Notes under the pieces: generated by a model
What the model saw: the letters and a program-made list of their open reading frames with translations, nothing else
Databases searched by the model: none
What the model was told of the DNA's origin: nothing
Assembly: GCA_003024985.2 (NCBI GenBank)
Contig: PXIH01S0001164.1
Source: Euperipatoides rowelli
Taxonomy: Eukaryota; Onychophora; Udeonychophora; Euonychophora; Peripatopsidae
Direction: 5' to 3' (one strand)
DNA length: 11,588 nucleotides
In this document: positions 1 to 8,105 of the stretch, one piece after another
Layout: each line of letters begins with the position of its first letter
Position numbering within the stretch: the stretch's first letter is position 1
Program-made: the position numbers and the translations under genes

Positions 1-410
1 AAAAAGTTAGCTATTGTTGCACATGCCTAATTAGCGATGATGACAATGGCCACTTGTCTTAATTGTGCACGCCTGTCTGCAGTGGTGCGAATGATTTTTA
101 TGGAGAGCCATCGTTTTTATTCAATGGATACCATTGTGTCAAAGTATAATGAGGGACAATATTAATTTTTTTCACGAAATTGACTCCAGACCTAAACATA
201 TTAAACATGAGTACTCTTTCTGTGTGGATCGTTTCAAATATGTTTGACGAGTAGAAATTGTCTGTCTAGAATAATAAAATAATTATCAAAAATACATTTT
301 GTATTACTAGATATATTTATTATTAGTTATTATATATTTATATTACAAATTAATATTATACATAGTTATTATATTATCTTATAATACATTATAGAGGAAT
401 ATGAATACAT
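1..410. other. AT-rich non-coding DNA
   Basis: I see no open reading frame or recognisable element here. Bases 1-240 are of mixed composition. Bases about 280-400 are nearly pure A/T with many short TATTAT/ATAATA runs. All frames are interrupted by stops. It may be intergenic or intronic. Confidence 0.6.
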
Positions 411-458
411 TTAACCCTTGACCAGTATGTCAATAATTATGACACGAGTAGACACGTG
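411..458 (+). mobile_element. Possible piggyBac-like transposon terminus
   Basis: The stretch begins with TTAA, the obligatory target of piggyBac-family transposases, followed at once by CCCTTGACC, which resembles the CCCTTTG-type start of piggyBac terminal inverted repeats. Inside it are a short inverted repeat (TGTCA at 428-432 and TGACA at 440-444) and a CACGTG at 453-458. A related arrangement occurs at 11515-11561 in the same orientation. A right end could lie near 857-863, where GTCAAGG is the inverse of the CCTTGAC in the left end, but the TTAA expected after it is absent. That would give a roughly 450-bp MITE-like unit without coding capacity. The call rests on short motifs only. Confidence 0.3.
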
Positions 459-992
459 AAGCATAAAATGCTGGAGTAAATAAATCATTATTTTTGTAAA
501 ACTAATAATTTTATTTTGATTATTTTATTATTTTGAAACTGTACATAAAGAATCATGTTTTAAAACCTAAAGTAACAAAATATAGATAGAAAGCAGAAAA
601 GCAAAGACGCATGTAAACTAAGATAACATGTCTTAATTTTCAATCGTTCTTCTTTACGCTCATCAAAAGATTCTACAAAACTATTTATAATAGTTTTGAA
701 ATTTTTTATTATGGAAATATAGAAATTAAATATGTTCTATATTTGTAAAAAATATCATCAGAGTATAGATTTGGCCATGAGGATTAAATAATAAAAGCAT
801 TATGTAATTAAAAATCAAATTTACTTACATGACCGGGCACTCTGTGTATGCAATGTGTCAAGGCGATATAGATGCAGATAACTAGACTAAATAAGCTTTG
901 GTTTATTATTCACATATTCTATGGCATATGTCTGTTACAAAAAGTGATTTATGAAATTTATATACATAAACAAAATTAAATACATTATATAC

Positions 993-1006
993 AAAAAAAA
1001 AAAAAA
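993..1006. repeat. Poly(A) run
   Basis: Fourteen consecutive A residues. It could be the tail of an old retrotransposed sequence, but I find no promoter boxes or protein remnant just upstream, so it is listed only as a homopolymer. Confidence 0.8.
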
Positions 1007-1320
1007 GAATATGAAGGTTGAGGTCTCTAATTGTTTTTCATTACAAGTCCTTGAACTCATGAAAATTAATAAATGATGAAATAGTCAATAAATAGACCAA
1101 ATCTTATTACCACTCAGTTCTAGAACACATGTCCAATGAAGGAATATATTATGTGGATGAAGAGAATATATTCTGTTGATTGTCCTGGACTGTTTATTCA
1201 TATTTTACAGCTATTCACTACATCTAGTGGGAATTCATGAACCACAGCTTGTGGAGCCACCTGGTTGCATTCAGCTACATTAGAATTGAATTATTTTTAA
1301 TTTTTGATTTGAGGTTCATG

Positions 1321-1331
1321 CAGTTGATATA
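1321..1331. repeat. Probable target-site duplication, 3' side of LINE
   Basis: The sequence CAGTTGATATA abuts the (TTTA)n tail of the minus-strand retrotransposon. The same 11 bases recur exactly at 4907-4917. Target-primed reverse transcription by non-LTR elements normally leaves such duplications. Position directly after the tail and an exact match favour this over chance, though an 11-mer in AT-rich DNA could recur at random. Confidence 0.6.
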
Positions 1332-1334
1332 AAG

Positions 1335-1352
1335 TTTATTTATTTATTTATT
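1335..1352 (-). repeat. LINE 3' simple-repeat tail (TAAA)n
   Basis: On the minus strand the element ends in about four AAAT/AATA units right before the putative target-site duplication. Short tandem tails in place of poly(A) are typical of CR1/L2-type LINEs. This fixes the 3' boundary of the element. Confidence 0.75.
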
Positions 1353-1360
1353 GAAGTAAC

Positions 1361-1373
1361 AGGTCAATGACCT
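1361..1373. promoter_or_regulatory. Perfect AGGTCA inverted repeat with 1-bp spacer (IR-1) in LINE 3' UTR
   Basis: AGGTCAATGACCT is an exact inverted repeat of the nuclear-receptor half-site AGGTCA with one spacer base. This is the core of the idealised palindromic ecdysone response element, also bound by other RXR-type heterodimers. It lies about 10 bp inside the 3' end of the LINE. It might instead serve, as RNA, in a small 3' hairpin recognised by the reverse transcriptase, or be chance. No binding is shown by the sequence. Confidence 0.35.
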
Positions 1374-1465
1374 TTGTACTATTTCTCTCTTAATGAGATA
1401 AGTAGATCAAAGTAAGCTATAGTTTGAAGCCTAAATTTTAATTACGCCAATTATATTTTACTATA

Positions 1466-1582
1466 TCAAAGAAATATAATCATGACAATATTATTCAAAT
1501 ACAGATCAAGATCTGTTTTAAAGTGAGTCAAGGTAGTATTACTTTCTTCAGGTAGTTGGTTTCACATCTTTATTACTCTGTT
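1466..1582 (-). pseudogene. C-terminal segment of LINE ORF2
   Basis: The minus strand reads NRVIKM, then a stop, then NQLPEE, then TLTHFKTDLDLYLNN. CR1/Jockey-group ORF2 proteins characteristically end with a block of the form R...WNxLPxxV...S..xFKxxLDxYL, so this is the true C-terminal end of the protein. The stop stands where the family has Trp (TGG to TGA). The frame then closes about 130 bp before the 3' tail, giving a short 3' UTR. Confidence 0.85.
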
Positions 1583-1739
1583 AGTTATAATTTATAAAGT
1601 TTTTACCCAAATTAGTTTTCAAATGATTTTGTCTATTTTTTTTGCTGTGACCTCGGGTTCTTCAATTATTGTTGACCACAAAAAACATCGTTGTTGTGGT
1701 CTTTTAGAAACCATTTAAAAACGAAAACCAAATCACATC

Positions 1740-2401
1740 TCACAGCATGCTGTAAATTTTGAGATCATCTGTGTAGATCTTATAAAAACATTGTAGTTTA
1801 TTGTTCATGTCATATTTGTATAGGTTGAATAAAGCATTAGAAATAACTGAGCCCTGTGGCACTCCATAGTTTATTGAATATTGACTAGAATTGTAATCAG
1901 CTCACTTGACAATTTTTTCGGTTTTCTATAAAGTCTGAGTTCCATTTATTAAGTAACAGTTAAAACCCATTAATATAAGTGTTTCATGGTTAGTGTCTCT
2001 GATCTCTGTCCAGTCTTTTACCAAAGTAAGCAAATTGGTTTCACAGGAGAATCTCTTTATGAAGCCATATTGGTTCTCAGAAAGGATATCATGACAGTAT
2101 ATTCTTCAATTCTTTTTAGTATCACCTTTTCCGCTATTTTACTCAAGCAGTTATAGTGATGGTTCTGAGTCTGTAGCTCTCAACAGATTTTGTGTTTCCC
2201 TTTTTGTATTTGGGTAGAACATTTTCTATCAACCAGCTTTGTGGTATCGATCACTTATTAAAGATATATTTATTATCTGAACTAATATGTAGGGCATATT
2301 TTTATTAAATAGTTTGAATTTAGGTCGAAGCAGGGAGATTCTGTATCTTTTAAGGTTTTGATTATGAGTTTTATTTCATATGTGTTTGTTAATGAAATTA
2401 C
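1740..2401 (-). pseudogene. Reverse transcriptase domain remnant of the LINE
   Basis: Motifs appear in family order on the minus strand. A KTLKDTESP-type block (2285-2401) corresponds to the usual LKNxKSPGPDGI. ENVLPKYKKGN and KSVESYR (2170-2226) follow, then CLSKIAEKVILKRIEEY (2099-2149). Next are QYGFIKRFSCETNLL and LVKDWTE, down to LILMGFN (1959-2072), then YGVPQGSV (1845-1868) and YTDD (1764-1775). The motif-A catalytic Asp, usually in LDFSKAFD, is read as Gly here (GAT to GGT), while the two Asp of YTDD remain. Frameshifts fall between the ESYR and CLSK blocks, before QYGF and after LILMGFN. A stop follows YSML just after YTDD. Confidence 0.88.
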
Positions 2402-2424
2402 ATCAAAGTTATCTATATATTAAT

Positions 2425-2745
2425 ACGTGAAAGGAAAACTGTGTACTCTTTTTTAAGCATATTGCACGCACGGAGGAGTGTGAGTTTTGGCAGAGTTAAA
2501 GTTTATATGGAGAAGTGCAGAAAGCTAAAATTTATATATAATATATGTTACAAATACATTAAATTAAAACATTCATTGTTTACATTATGGTTGGTTTTTT
2601 GAATGTGATACAAATGGCGAGTGAATGAAATTTTCTTATTGGTCGAATTTTGATGTGGTGGCTTTTATGAATGTGATACAAATGGCGAGTGAATGAAATT
2701 TTCTTATTGGTCGAATTTCGACCACTGGATTACTAGTTTATATAA
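2425..2745. other. Probable foreign insertion inside the LINE
   Basis: Between the end of the linker region (minus-strand ITETLAELFS, followed by a stop near 2745) and the start of the reverse transcriptase block at 2401 there are about 320 bp. They show no resemblance to LINE coding sequence and hold a tandem duplication and a GC-richer patch around 2465-2480. Intact relatives have only a few dozen residues here, so an insertion is likely. I find no clear target duplication or terminal repeats. Confidence 0.4.
2600..2718. repeat. 68-bp tandem duplication with 51-bp identical core
   Basis: Bases 2600-2650 and 2668-2718 are identical over 51 bp (starting TGAATGTGATACAAATGGCG and ending TTGGTCGAATTT). 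The intervening 17 bases partly match those left of the first copy, giving a 68-bp period. The right copy runs into the near-palindrome GGTCGAATTTCGACC. Perfect identity in otherwise decayed DNA points to recent duplication or a short satellite. Confidence 0.9.
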
Positions 2746-3146
2746 TTGATCGAATGTGGATTTATGGCTTGAGAATTATTTCTTCTTGAAAATAATTCAG
2801 CCAGTGTTTCAGTGATTTCCATTATGTTCTGGATTTCTCTTCCATTATGTAATATTATTGATAGTTTTAGGAAGTTTTTTTATTCAGCGTATGTGTTTAC
2901 AGATTATTTTATGGTCTTTTGATACATCTTTTATGATCTGTTTGTATTTTACAACCATATAGGAGATTAGTGTATTTATTTCTGTATATTTTATAAAGAT
3001 TCCAGATTTTTATTGATTTGTTTTGCTTGTATTTCTTGAAGTCTAAATTTTTGTTTATTCTGTGTTCTTTTAGATCATTGTTATACTATTTGTTAGTAGT
3101 TTTGTTGGTATTATTGAACCTTTTGAATTTGTATTTAGGAATATTA

Positions 3147-3287
3147 TCTTGAATAATTTATTTCACAGTTTTTTTTTTCAAAATTGTAATCATTAAAATT
3201 TTCAATATTTGTAAAATCATCGATAAAATTTAAGTTATTCAGTTGATTGTTTATTTTATCGTAATTGCCTTTTTTTGTATTCGTAGC
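3147..3287 (-). pseudogene. Endonuclease-RT linker of the LINE
   Basis: The minus strand is open for about 47 codons and contains KKGNYDKINNQLNNLNF, a good match to the YRKxNYxxxxxxLxxxxW-type block that follows the endonuclease in CR1/Jockey ORF2. A further block at about 2925-3133 contains IWNLYKIYRNKYTNLL, matching the conserved WxxYKxxRNxxTxxIR segment that precedes the reverse transcriptase. This shows that the endonuclease and RT halves belong to one element. Confidence 0.8.
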
Positions 3288-3606
3288 AGGATTATGTTAA
3301 GGAGTTATCTTCGTTATCAATATTAATAATTAATATGTTGTTTTTTTAAATTTTATTTACCCCACCTAATGGATAAGGAATGTAAACTACTATGTACATA
3401 TATACAAATTATTATAGGCAGTCNAAACAGGATACAACAATGATGATAGAAAATCTGAGTTCCGGTCCAAGGGTCAACAATTAATCTTCTTAACTATATA
3501 ACTTCGGAATAAAACATCCTAATTTAATTCTAACTGGATGAATAGAATCCTACTCTCCCAGTCTTTCAGAAAGAAAGACATTTGGGATTTCAGGTCGGAT
3601 GGCATG

Positions 3607-3617
3607 AACCTTGAACC
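3607..3617 (-). promoter_or_regulatory. SINE internal promoter box B (degenerate)
   Basis: The minus strand reads GGTTCAAGGTT, matching the first seven positions of GGTTCRANNCC but with TT in place of the final CC. Its spacing from box A fits a polymerase III type 2 promoter. Confidence 0.55.
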
Positions 3618-3661
3618 TGGCTCGTGCCGACACCAAGGAGCTTAAGGAAGCCCAGCTCATG

Positions 3662-3672
3662 CCACTGAGTCA
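3662..3672 (-). promoter_or_regulatory. SINE internal promoter box A
   Basis: The minus strand reads TGACTCAGTGG, one mismatch from the tRNA box A consensus TRGYNNARNGG. It starts at base 8 of the tRNA-like head, as in real tRNA genes. Confidence 0.65.
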
Positions 3673-3681
3673 CCGCCCCTT

Positions 3682-4373
3682 GGCTATTTCAATCATTATG
3701 TGATCACTTTTCCTAGAGGGTTAAGGTACTGTATGTTTGAGATTAGTTGTTTATTGTCCACAAAAACAAATCCAACAATGATGTTGAATCATGTCTAAAT
3801 CTAGTATCTTCCTTTATCATTTGATAGAAATATAAATTTTGGCTACATTCTAAAAGGTGTGAGCCAAAGTGATCCCGGTTGTATTTTGAAGTGTTGAAAG
3901 TCCAATCTATATCTGGATTATTGAAATCACCTCCAATTATCAGGTTTACATATTTTTTCTGTTATTTGAAAGAACTTGCAACCAGTAGCCTACTGATTTC
4001 ATCAATCAATAAATCATCATTGATCTGTGAGTTATTTGGACATTTGTATATACAGCAGATTAGGTATAGCTCATTATTTATTTTTAAATTAAACCATAAA
4101 CTTTTTCCTGAAGGTACAATATTATTTATTATGTGAGTTTCTAATTCTTTGTTAGGGTAAATTATGATTTCTCTGCCCTTTTTCTCCTATCTGTCTTTTC
4201 CTATAAAGCTATATCACAGAATTTGAAGTTCACTGGTATCAGTGTTGTTGTAAAGCCATGTTTCAGTTATTGAAACTATGAAACCTTTAGATTTGTTAAT
4301 ATATTCAGAAAATTCTATTAGTTTGAAGATATTACTCCAAACACTCATCATTTTACTTCAAATTATAACACAA
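3682..4373 (-). pseudogene. Apurinic-type endonuclease domain remnant of the LINE
   Basis: The minus strand runs from LCYNLK (4356-4373) through SITETWLYNN, IYPNKELETH, LICCIYKCPNNS, LIIGGDFNNPDIDW (core 3902-3934), MIKEDTRFRHDS and LLDLFL to a KSDHIMIEIA block (SDHIMIEIA at 3682-3708). These match the catalytic Asn, the Glu of ETW, the GDFN motif and the final SDH of exonuclease III-fold endonucleases, which cut the target during retrotransposition. In-frame stops occur after SELQIL, after GKDR, after SSFK and after WTINN. A frameshift separates the start from the ETWL part, and a 1-base deletion precedes SDH. The domain is close to full length. Confidence 0.88.
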
Positions 4374-4752
4374 GGGGAGCTAATAAACTTTATAGAAACT
4401 GCATACGCACCAAGAGATATGAATCATCAGCAATACCAGCTTTTGTTAAAATCTTAAATAATCATAACATATAATGTTTACTAATTATCTCATCACATTT
4501 TTTTCCTTTAAGTTAATTATTGTAAATAGTGTCTACATCCATGATGCTATATAGATTTATTTTTAGTAAATATTGTTTAGATATTAATAAATATATACCT
4601 TAAATAATTTATTTTTTATTGAATTTACATTGATAATAAGCATTATATTGTTGTTTTGTTAATTATTGCTATTGACTGGCCTTTTTATCTAAAATTGGAG
4701 TTCTATTGCTAGATTGAGTTTTGCATGTTAATTTTCTCTAAGAATTGTTTTA

Positions 4753-4906
4753 TTTTTGTAAATCATCAAATTTCTCCATTTTTTCTTCTAGTTGTTAGTT
4801 GTTGTTTTAGTATTTTGTCTGATTCTCTTTCTTCTTTATTTTTGTCAAGAGTGATTATAAGTTTTTTGTTTTCTACATATCATGGTTTCTTTGCAGGTCA
4901 CTGCTT
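4753..4906 (-). pseudogene. Possible ORF1 remnant of the LINE (coiled-coil-like)
   Basis: In minus-strand order the region reads a KNKEERESDKILKQQL-like stretch and then QLEEKMEKFDDLQK (4753-4794), separated by a frameshift. Charged, heptad-like peptides of this kind occur in the coiled coil of ORF1 proteins, which bind the element RNA. The match is to composition and pattern only. From 4374 to 4750 the sequence is AT-rich with no recognisable coding. Confidence 0.35.
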
Positions 4907-4917
4907 CAGTTGATATA
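4907..4917. repeat. Probable target-site duplication, 5' side of LINE
   Basis: CAGTTGATATA is identical to 1321-1331. If it is the upstream copy of the duplicated target, the LINE starts at 4906 on the minus strand and is truncated within ORF1. No LINE-specific sequence is convincingly seen to its right. Confidence 0.55.
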
Positions 4918-5631
4918 TTTGGCATGGGGGACAGATGTCTGTTTTATCTAACTTCCTTATAAATAATAGAAGATAATAAAATTATATTATTTTGCTCTGT
5001 ATGAATGTTCAAAGGTTAATCTAAGACCAAGCAAGTGTATTTTAAAAACTTTTTGTATTATCATTCAGGAGGCAAACGTCAAGCTGTGTTTGGTCAACGA
5101 TTTTAATTTTTCTAAGAAATGATTGTATTTGTTTGGAGTACAGAGCTGATGTGGTAGTGAAAAGGGCCGTATCAATGTTTGGATTATTGTGTGCTGCTTC
5201 TAGAATTGATTATTTGACAGTTTTAAACCTTCACGTCTATAGTAAAAATGACAATTTTAAAAAGGCAGTCAAGCAAACAGTGGCTGACTTGAAATCCAAT
5301 ATAGACTGCATTATCTGGATTTACACCTTATCAGCTTCACTATCATGTGTTTCAGTAATTTTTCTTTTCAATGGTTGAGTTCGAATTCAGATACCAGTAC
5401 ATCTTTAGTTAATAAATATTTATACATTGTTTAGGAAGAATTGTTGTTTAATAAAGATAGTAATTAAAACTGCATATTAATTCTTAATAATAATGCTATA
5501 TATAACTCCTTAAAAAATTTAAATTTTGAGAAGTTTACGAAAATTACTTTTACATTTTTATTTACAAGACGTGCATAAAAATGTTACATTATTCTTATTA
5601 ACTCAAACTCTTCTTCCTTCTATATAATATA
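4918..5631. other. Non-coding stretch
   Basis: It contains an 81-codon plus-strand frame (5133-5378) and partial minus-strand frames across the same bases. Neither shows a recognisable motif, and neither has splice or start context to support it. Both may be traces of older mobile DNA. AT content rises sharply after 5400. Confidence 0.5.
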
Positions 5632-5825
5632 TTCATAATTATAACTCGTACTTATAAGGCATAAATTATTACTCGTAATTATAATGTATAATTATAACTC
5701 AGAATTATAACTTGAATTATAACTCATAATTATAACTCATAATAACTCGGATTTATAACTCTAATTAGAACATAACTCATAATTATAATACATAATTATA
5801 ACTCGAAATTAGAACTCGTAATTAT
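5632..5825. repeat. AT-rich minisatellite, unit about 13 bp
   Basis: A run of about a dozen imperfect copies of ATAATTATAACTC and close variants (AACTCG, AACTCA, AACTTG). Units vary in length and are separated by AATTATAAT spacers. The motif is rich in TTATAA palindromes. There is no coding capacity, and the boundaries are approximate. Confidence 0.8.
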
Positions 5826-7585
5826 TCTATTTGCGGTTCTTCTGAATTAATGACATTTTCCACCTGCAGTCATCCGTCTCAGCCATAACTAGGTGAATTT
5901 TCACAGAAACGATTTTGAAAAGTCATTATGTGTACACAAAAAGTCCCTTAGCCAATGATCATCGAAAAAACTGGATAGGTACTATACCCCACTGCCCCCA
6001 AGGATTCAACCACTTCCCCAGAGTATATTTCAAGAAGTTTAATGAGTGTGTTCATTGCCTCATGACCATCACTCCTTGACTTTTATAAATATTTAATTTT
6101 TAAAAATGATATTATAAATGAAATCAATGATTATAAAAACTTTGCTTTGAATAAATTATTCCCAAATTCAATTCCTTGATTATATTGGATGGTCTTACCA
6201 ATAGTGAAAAAAAAACTTCAAATTGTAATGTGAGGAGGGTGGGAGGAGTATGAAGAGTTGAATAATTTCACATGCAACAAGTAACTGGTGACCAAAATTC
6301 AAAACTTTAGATTTAGGCCTACATATAATTGTGATGACCAAAATAAACATTGCCTAGACATAGACTGAACAATCAATATATCTTTTCCGTTTATCGTTTT
6401 TATTATTTGGCCTATAAATATTTTTAGAGCATGTTAAAGAAGGCGGTATCTATCGGTGAGTTACCGTACAAGTGGCATATTGTATTAAAAGACTCATTCA
6501 TACATTTTACGGAACAGATCTCTGATCCATTTTAATCCATCTTGGTAAATGTAGATGTGTGCATAAATTTGTTCGTAGTTTTCTGCAGGGTTGGATCCAT
6601 AACCAATGAAATTTCTCTATACAATAACCAATCATATTCTTTTTATTTCCAAAATTTGTTATGGTTTTTAGTTTTAAGTGTTAAAATGAATTCCAATAAA
6701 CGTCTAATATTGTGTAAAATATTTTATTTTTACTTTATTTACTGCTTTATGAAAATCCATTTTCAAATACGATGTTTTCAAACTAAATCAATTGGGACAA
6801 AAACAACAGTGTGCTGCCCTCTACTTAGAAAACCTAAGATATGGTTGGTTCAATGGATAACAAGATGGAGAGCAAATGAATCGGTCTACGTAAAGTTGGA
6901 TTTTTTTCAATAATTATGGATGGCTATCCATATTTTAATTGATCAAGCCTAACTGCTTCTCGTGCACATGATTTTTTGGAAAGTTCTCCTTGTTTACACA
7001 ATGGACTAGCATTGCATAGAAGTATAAATAAACCTTAAATTTACTTACATCCAAAATCTCAATGTATTATGCGACAGAATTGTCAAGCTAGATTGTAAGT
7101 TCGAACTTGATCTCTTTTTTTTAAATATCGGTGTACAGATTACCACTTATAAAACAAAAACATTTTAAATGTTTCCTTTTAATTTGATGCCAGGTCCAAT
7201 ATTCAGGTGTTAAAGCAGTTTCAACATAATTTTGACCTTCATTTTTCAAAATGGCTTCCAAAATTAAAAAGCATTAATTTTATGCAAATCTTTAACTGTT
7301 TTTTTCTTAACAATGAAAAATGTACCCAACTTTTCAACTGTTATTGTTCTGAAATCTATGCTGTAACCTAATCTCTTCAATGTAACTTTGTTTTTGTACA
7401 ATAACTACACTACAACTTACTTTAAAATATTTCAGCTTATGTTCACACTAGGCTTAGGTTTAAATATTGTTCTAAATATTAGTTGTAATAAGACATAGTT
7501 GCATTTATATTTATCATTAAGATATTCATTTTGAATTTCATTTCTGTTGTAAAAAGTAAGTTTGCTGTTTAGGATTCATATGAAG
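5826..7585. other. Long non-coding stretch
   Basis: No gene is supported. Bases about 5860-6060 are visibly richer in G+C than their surroundings (CCCCACTGCCCCCAAGG near 5988), as expected for a dispersed repeat or conserved element, but I recognise no family. A 123-codon plus-strand frame at 6542-6913 is low in complexity, rich in Phe/Tyr/Leu and lacks family motifs or splice signals, so it is probably chance. CGGTGAGTTACCG near 6454 is a small palindrome. Confidence 0.5.
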
Positions 7586-7641
7586 CAATAATAATAATCT
7601 TGATGATAATGATGATAAAGACAATATTAATAATAATAATG
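7586..7641. repeat. AAT/GAT trinucleotide microsatellite
   Basis: Interrupted runs of AAT and GAT trinucleotides (AATAATAATAAT, then GATGATAATGATGATAA, then TTAATAATAATAATGG). This is ordinary simple sequence. Confidence 0.85.
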
Positions 7642-7922
7642 GATTAAACTAATACAAACCTAGGTGAATATCACAAGGAAAAGGATAGAAGTGTGAGTCA
7701 AACTATAAGAACCTTCATAGAACTTTTGGATGGAATAGATAGCTACAAATAATTAAGTTTTCAATAGGCAAAGCAGGTTGACCAAAAAATTTATTTAAAT
7801 AACATATACACTAATAAACTAAATTCAATTCTAAAGTCACATTTACAAATACAAAGAATATCCCACAAGCAATAAATTCATATTCAATCATAGTACTATC
7901 ATAATTTTTTTAGTGATTTCCT

Positions 7923-8105
7923 GGACAAAGCCAGAATTAGAAGAATTACAAGGAATGGTGAAGTAGCAAAGATCATGTTTTATAAATATCATTCTAAATC
8001 CTATATTGTTTGGACAAAGACAGAAATTGAAGAGTAACAAATAATGGTGAAGGTAATAATGACCAGATTTAAGATCATAAAGATAATGAAGCCATAAAGA
8101 TAATG
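7923..8105. repeat. Diverged tandem duplication plus 17-bp repeat
   Basis: Bases 7923-7977 and 8012-8066 align over about 55 bp (both start GGACAAAG, both contain AATGGTGAAG) with roughly 70 percent identity by eye and an 89-bp period. Just after, CATAAAGATAATG occurs exactly at 8076-8088 and 8093-8105 (17-bp period). The minus-strand 84-codon frame across this region is an effect of the repeat and shows no known domain. Confidence 0.65.

Larger units (their letters stand above)
3341..3679 (-). mobile_element. tRNA-derived SINE inserted in the LINE
   Basis: Reading from 3679 downward, GGGGCGGT then GACTCAGTGG resembles the 5' end of a tRNA, with U8 in the right place. Box A (3662-3672) differs from TRGYNNARNGG at one position. 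A box B-like GGTTCAAGG (3607-3617) lies 44 bp further on. The roughly 75-bp head is followed by about 240 bp of unrelated body, then GGGGTAAATAAAATTT and a run of A (3341-3347). Head, body and A-rich tail are the classic tRNA-SINE layout, transcribed by RNA polymerase III and mobilised by a partner LINE. It sits on the same strand as the host LINE, two bases after SDHIMIEIA. I cannot identify its target-site duplication. Base 3424 is unresolved. Confidence 0.7.
1466..4373 (-). pseudogene. LINE ORF2 (endonuclease-reverse transcriptase), broken
   Basis: This is the second reading frame of the retrotransposon. In life it would encode one polyprotein that nicks target DNA and copies the element RNA into it. 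The N-terminal endonuclease starts near LCYNLK (4356-4373), which corresponds to the family's first catalytic-Asn motif. The C-terminus ends at TGA (1466-1468) after NQLPEE and a KTDLDLYLNN-like helix. Several in-frame stops (for example a TGA in place of the conserved Trp in the KMWNQLPEE motif), at least four frameshifts and two insertions disrupt it. It has no intact start-to-stop frame and cannot be autonomous. Confidence 0.88.
1332..4906 (-). mobile_element. Decayed CR1/Jockey-like non-LTR retrotransposon (LINE)
   Basis: This is a dead LINE reading right to left. In minus-strand order it has a short coiled-coil-like remnant of ORF1 (near 4753-4794), an apurinic-type endonuclease, a linker, a reverse transcriptase, a C-terminal segment, a 3' UTR and a TAAA-type simple-repeat tail. 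Family motifs are clear: ETWL, GGDFNNPDIDW, SDHIMIEIA, KKGNYDKINNQL, YKKGN, YGVPQGSV, YTDD and NQLPEE. The order and spacing match the CR1/Jockey group rather than RTE, R2 or L1. Stops, frameshifts and two insertions (a SINE at 3341-3679 and foreign DNA at about 2425-2745) make it non-functional. If the 11-bp flanks are the target-site duplication, the copy is 5'-truncated inside ORF1. Exact clade assignment needs a phylogeny. Confidence 0.88.

Noticed and set aside
246-262. TTTGACGAGTAGAAATT, hammerhead ribozyme-like core (CUGANGA...GAAA)
   Set aside because: The first core base differs, only two bases are left for stem II, and no stems I or III are visible.
993-1006. Tail of a second SINE or processed pseudogene
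   Set aside because: No internal promoter boxes, coding remnant or flanking duplication could be found next to the poly(A) run.
3600-3679. True tRNA gene on the minus strand
   Set aside because: The 5' end, U8 and box A look like a tRNA, but there is no matching acceptor 3' strand or clear anticodon stem, box B is degenerate, and the unit continues into a long body with an A-rich tail, so it is a SINE head.
3879-4136. 85-codon plus-strand open frame
   Set aside because: It lies antisense to the LINE endonuclease domain, whose motifs on the minus strand explain the sequence.
4922-4942. Minus-strand TDICPPC, resembling the last CxxC of a PHD finger seen in some CR1 ORF1 proteins
   Set aside because: No preceding zinc-ligand pattern could be found, and the piece is outside the 11-bp flank. 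A seven-residue match is too little.
5133-5378. 81-codon plus-strand open frame and overlapping minus-strand frames
   Set aside because: Neither strand gives a recognisable motif. I considered that the minus-strand reading is more ORF1 of the LINE, but it lies beyond the probable target-site duplication and shows several stops.
5632-5825. CRISPR-like array
   Set aside because: Units are short, variable and contiguous, with no unique spacers. The window is eukaryotic.
6542-6913. 123-codon plus-strand open frame
   Set aside because: Composition is Phe/Tyr/Leu/Ile-heavy as expected from translated AT-rich DNA, with no domain motif, splice context or promoter. Its length is within chance for a window of this size and composition.
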